From: Desulforamulus reducens MI-1
GTDB lineage: Bacteria; Bacillota; Desulfotomaculia; Desulfotomaculales; Desulfotomaculaceae
Direction: 5' to 3'
Length of the DNA stretch: 64,000 bases
Assembly (NCBI RefSeq): GCF_000016165.1
Contig: NC_009253.1
Span: 1,770,332-1,834,331, forward strand
The notes under the pieces were generated by a model. That model saw nothing but the letters and a program-made list of their open reading frames with translations, searched no databases and had not been told where the DNA came from. The translations under genes and the position numbers were made by a program. Below are positions 63,672 to 64,000 of the stretch, piece by piece (position 1 is the first letter of the stretch; every line of letters starts with the position of its first letter).

Positions 63672-64000
63672 ATGAATGAGCTGGATTTAAAAGAAAAGGC
63701 TCAGATACTTGATGATAAAGGTATGAGGAGAGCAATGGTCCGCATAGCCCATGAGGTTATTGAACGTAATAAAGGTGTGGACAATCTCGTCTTAATCGGT
63801 ATTCGACGTCGCGGTGTACCTTTAGCCCAACGTCTAGCCAAGTATATAAACGATATAGAGGGAACGGCTGTACCAGTGGGGATTCTAGATATTACTCTAT
63901 ATCGGGATGACTTAACAACACTGGCTAACCAACCCCAGGTTCATCAGACAGAAGTTACCTTTTCTATTACAGGTAAAAAAGTAGTGTTGGTGGATGATGT
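63672..64000 (+). CDS. pyrR: Pyrimidine operon regulator PyrR (partial)
   Basis: Begins [20 protein letters not shown] behind TTAGGAGG and runs off the window after 109 codons. [18 protein letters not shown] and the PRPP-site end VVLVDDV are typical of PyrR, which binds pyr mRNA and also has weak uracil phosphoribosyltransferase activity. The PyrR loop in the leader confirms the assignment. The missing part is about 70 residues. Confidence 0.95.
   Translation, partial: MNELDLKEKAQILDDKGMRRAMVRIAHEVIERNKGVDNLVLIGIRRRGVPLAQRLAKYINDIEGTAVPVGILDITLYRDDLTTLANQPQVHQTEVTFSITGKKVVLVDD

Overview
The window looks like the chromosome of a low-GC, Gram-positive, endospore-forming anaerobe of the Desulfotomaculum/Desulforamulus type (Peptococcaceae, Clostridia). 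This is an inference from gene content and not a species identification. The signs are spore-associated genes (yunB, bofC, a spore-type phosphosulfolactate synthase, a YqhV-like protein), two trimeric [FeFe] hydrogenase operons, strong purine-rich Shine-Dalgarno (SD) sites, and frequent GTG and TTG starts.

Positions 1-7252 hold a type III-A CRISPR-Cas locus: the end of cas1, cas2, then cas10/csm1, csm2, csm3, csm4, a Csm6-like CARF-HEPN gene and cas6. No csm5 is present and no repeat-spacer array is visible. Positions 7448-16258 are housekeeping and repair genes (zapA, polX, mpg, a NIF3-family gene, a U32 peptidase-family gene, mutS2). Positions 16327-22456 hold the cytochrome bd set cydA-cydB and cydD-cydC, behind a near-consensus promoter and a large palindromic operator candidate. 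A SulP transporter and a secreted glucosaminidase-like protein follow. A lysine riboswitch with terminator (26254-26507) sits in front of an NhaC-family transporter, which is therefore probably a lysine transporter.

From 28265 to 34999 come a class A penicillin-binding protein, tyrS behind a structured leader without a T-box, yunB, a ferredoxin-nitroreductase and a YkgJ-like cysteine-cluster protein. Positions 35422-44633 carry two paralogous hydC-hydB-hydA operons on the minus strand. They differ in domain make-up: HydB1 lacks the C-terminal two-[4Fe-4S] domain that HydB2 has, and HydA2 carries an extra C-terminal [2Fe-2S] domain and a cysteine-rich tail. A small TTG-start gene lies between them. 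Positions 45190-59167 are a conserved core: nadE, yebC, bofC, ruvCAB, queH, queA, tgt, yajC, an HD-domain gene, secDF, an ACT-domain gene, a UPF0210 gene and an RluD-family gene.

The right end has a decayed type II NADH dehydrogenase, small membrane proteins, comA, an MFS transporter and a PyrR-controlled attenuator leading into pyrR, which the window edge cuts. A palindromic element of about 70 bp occurs three times (28127, 35017 and 46796). The best leads are the csm5-less locus, the two divergent hydrogenase operons, the dispersed palindromic element, the cyd operator and the tyrS leader.
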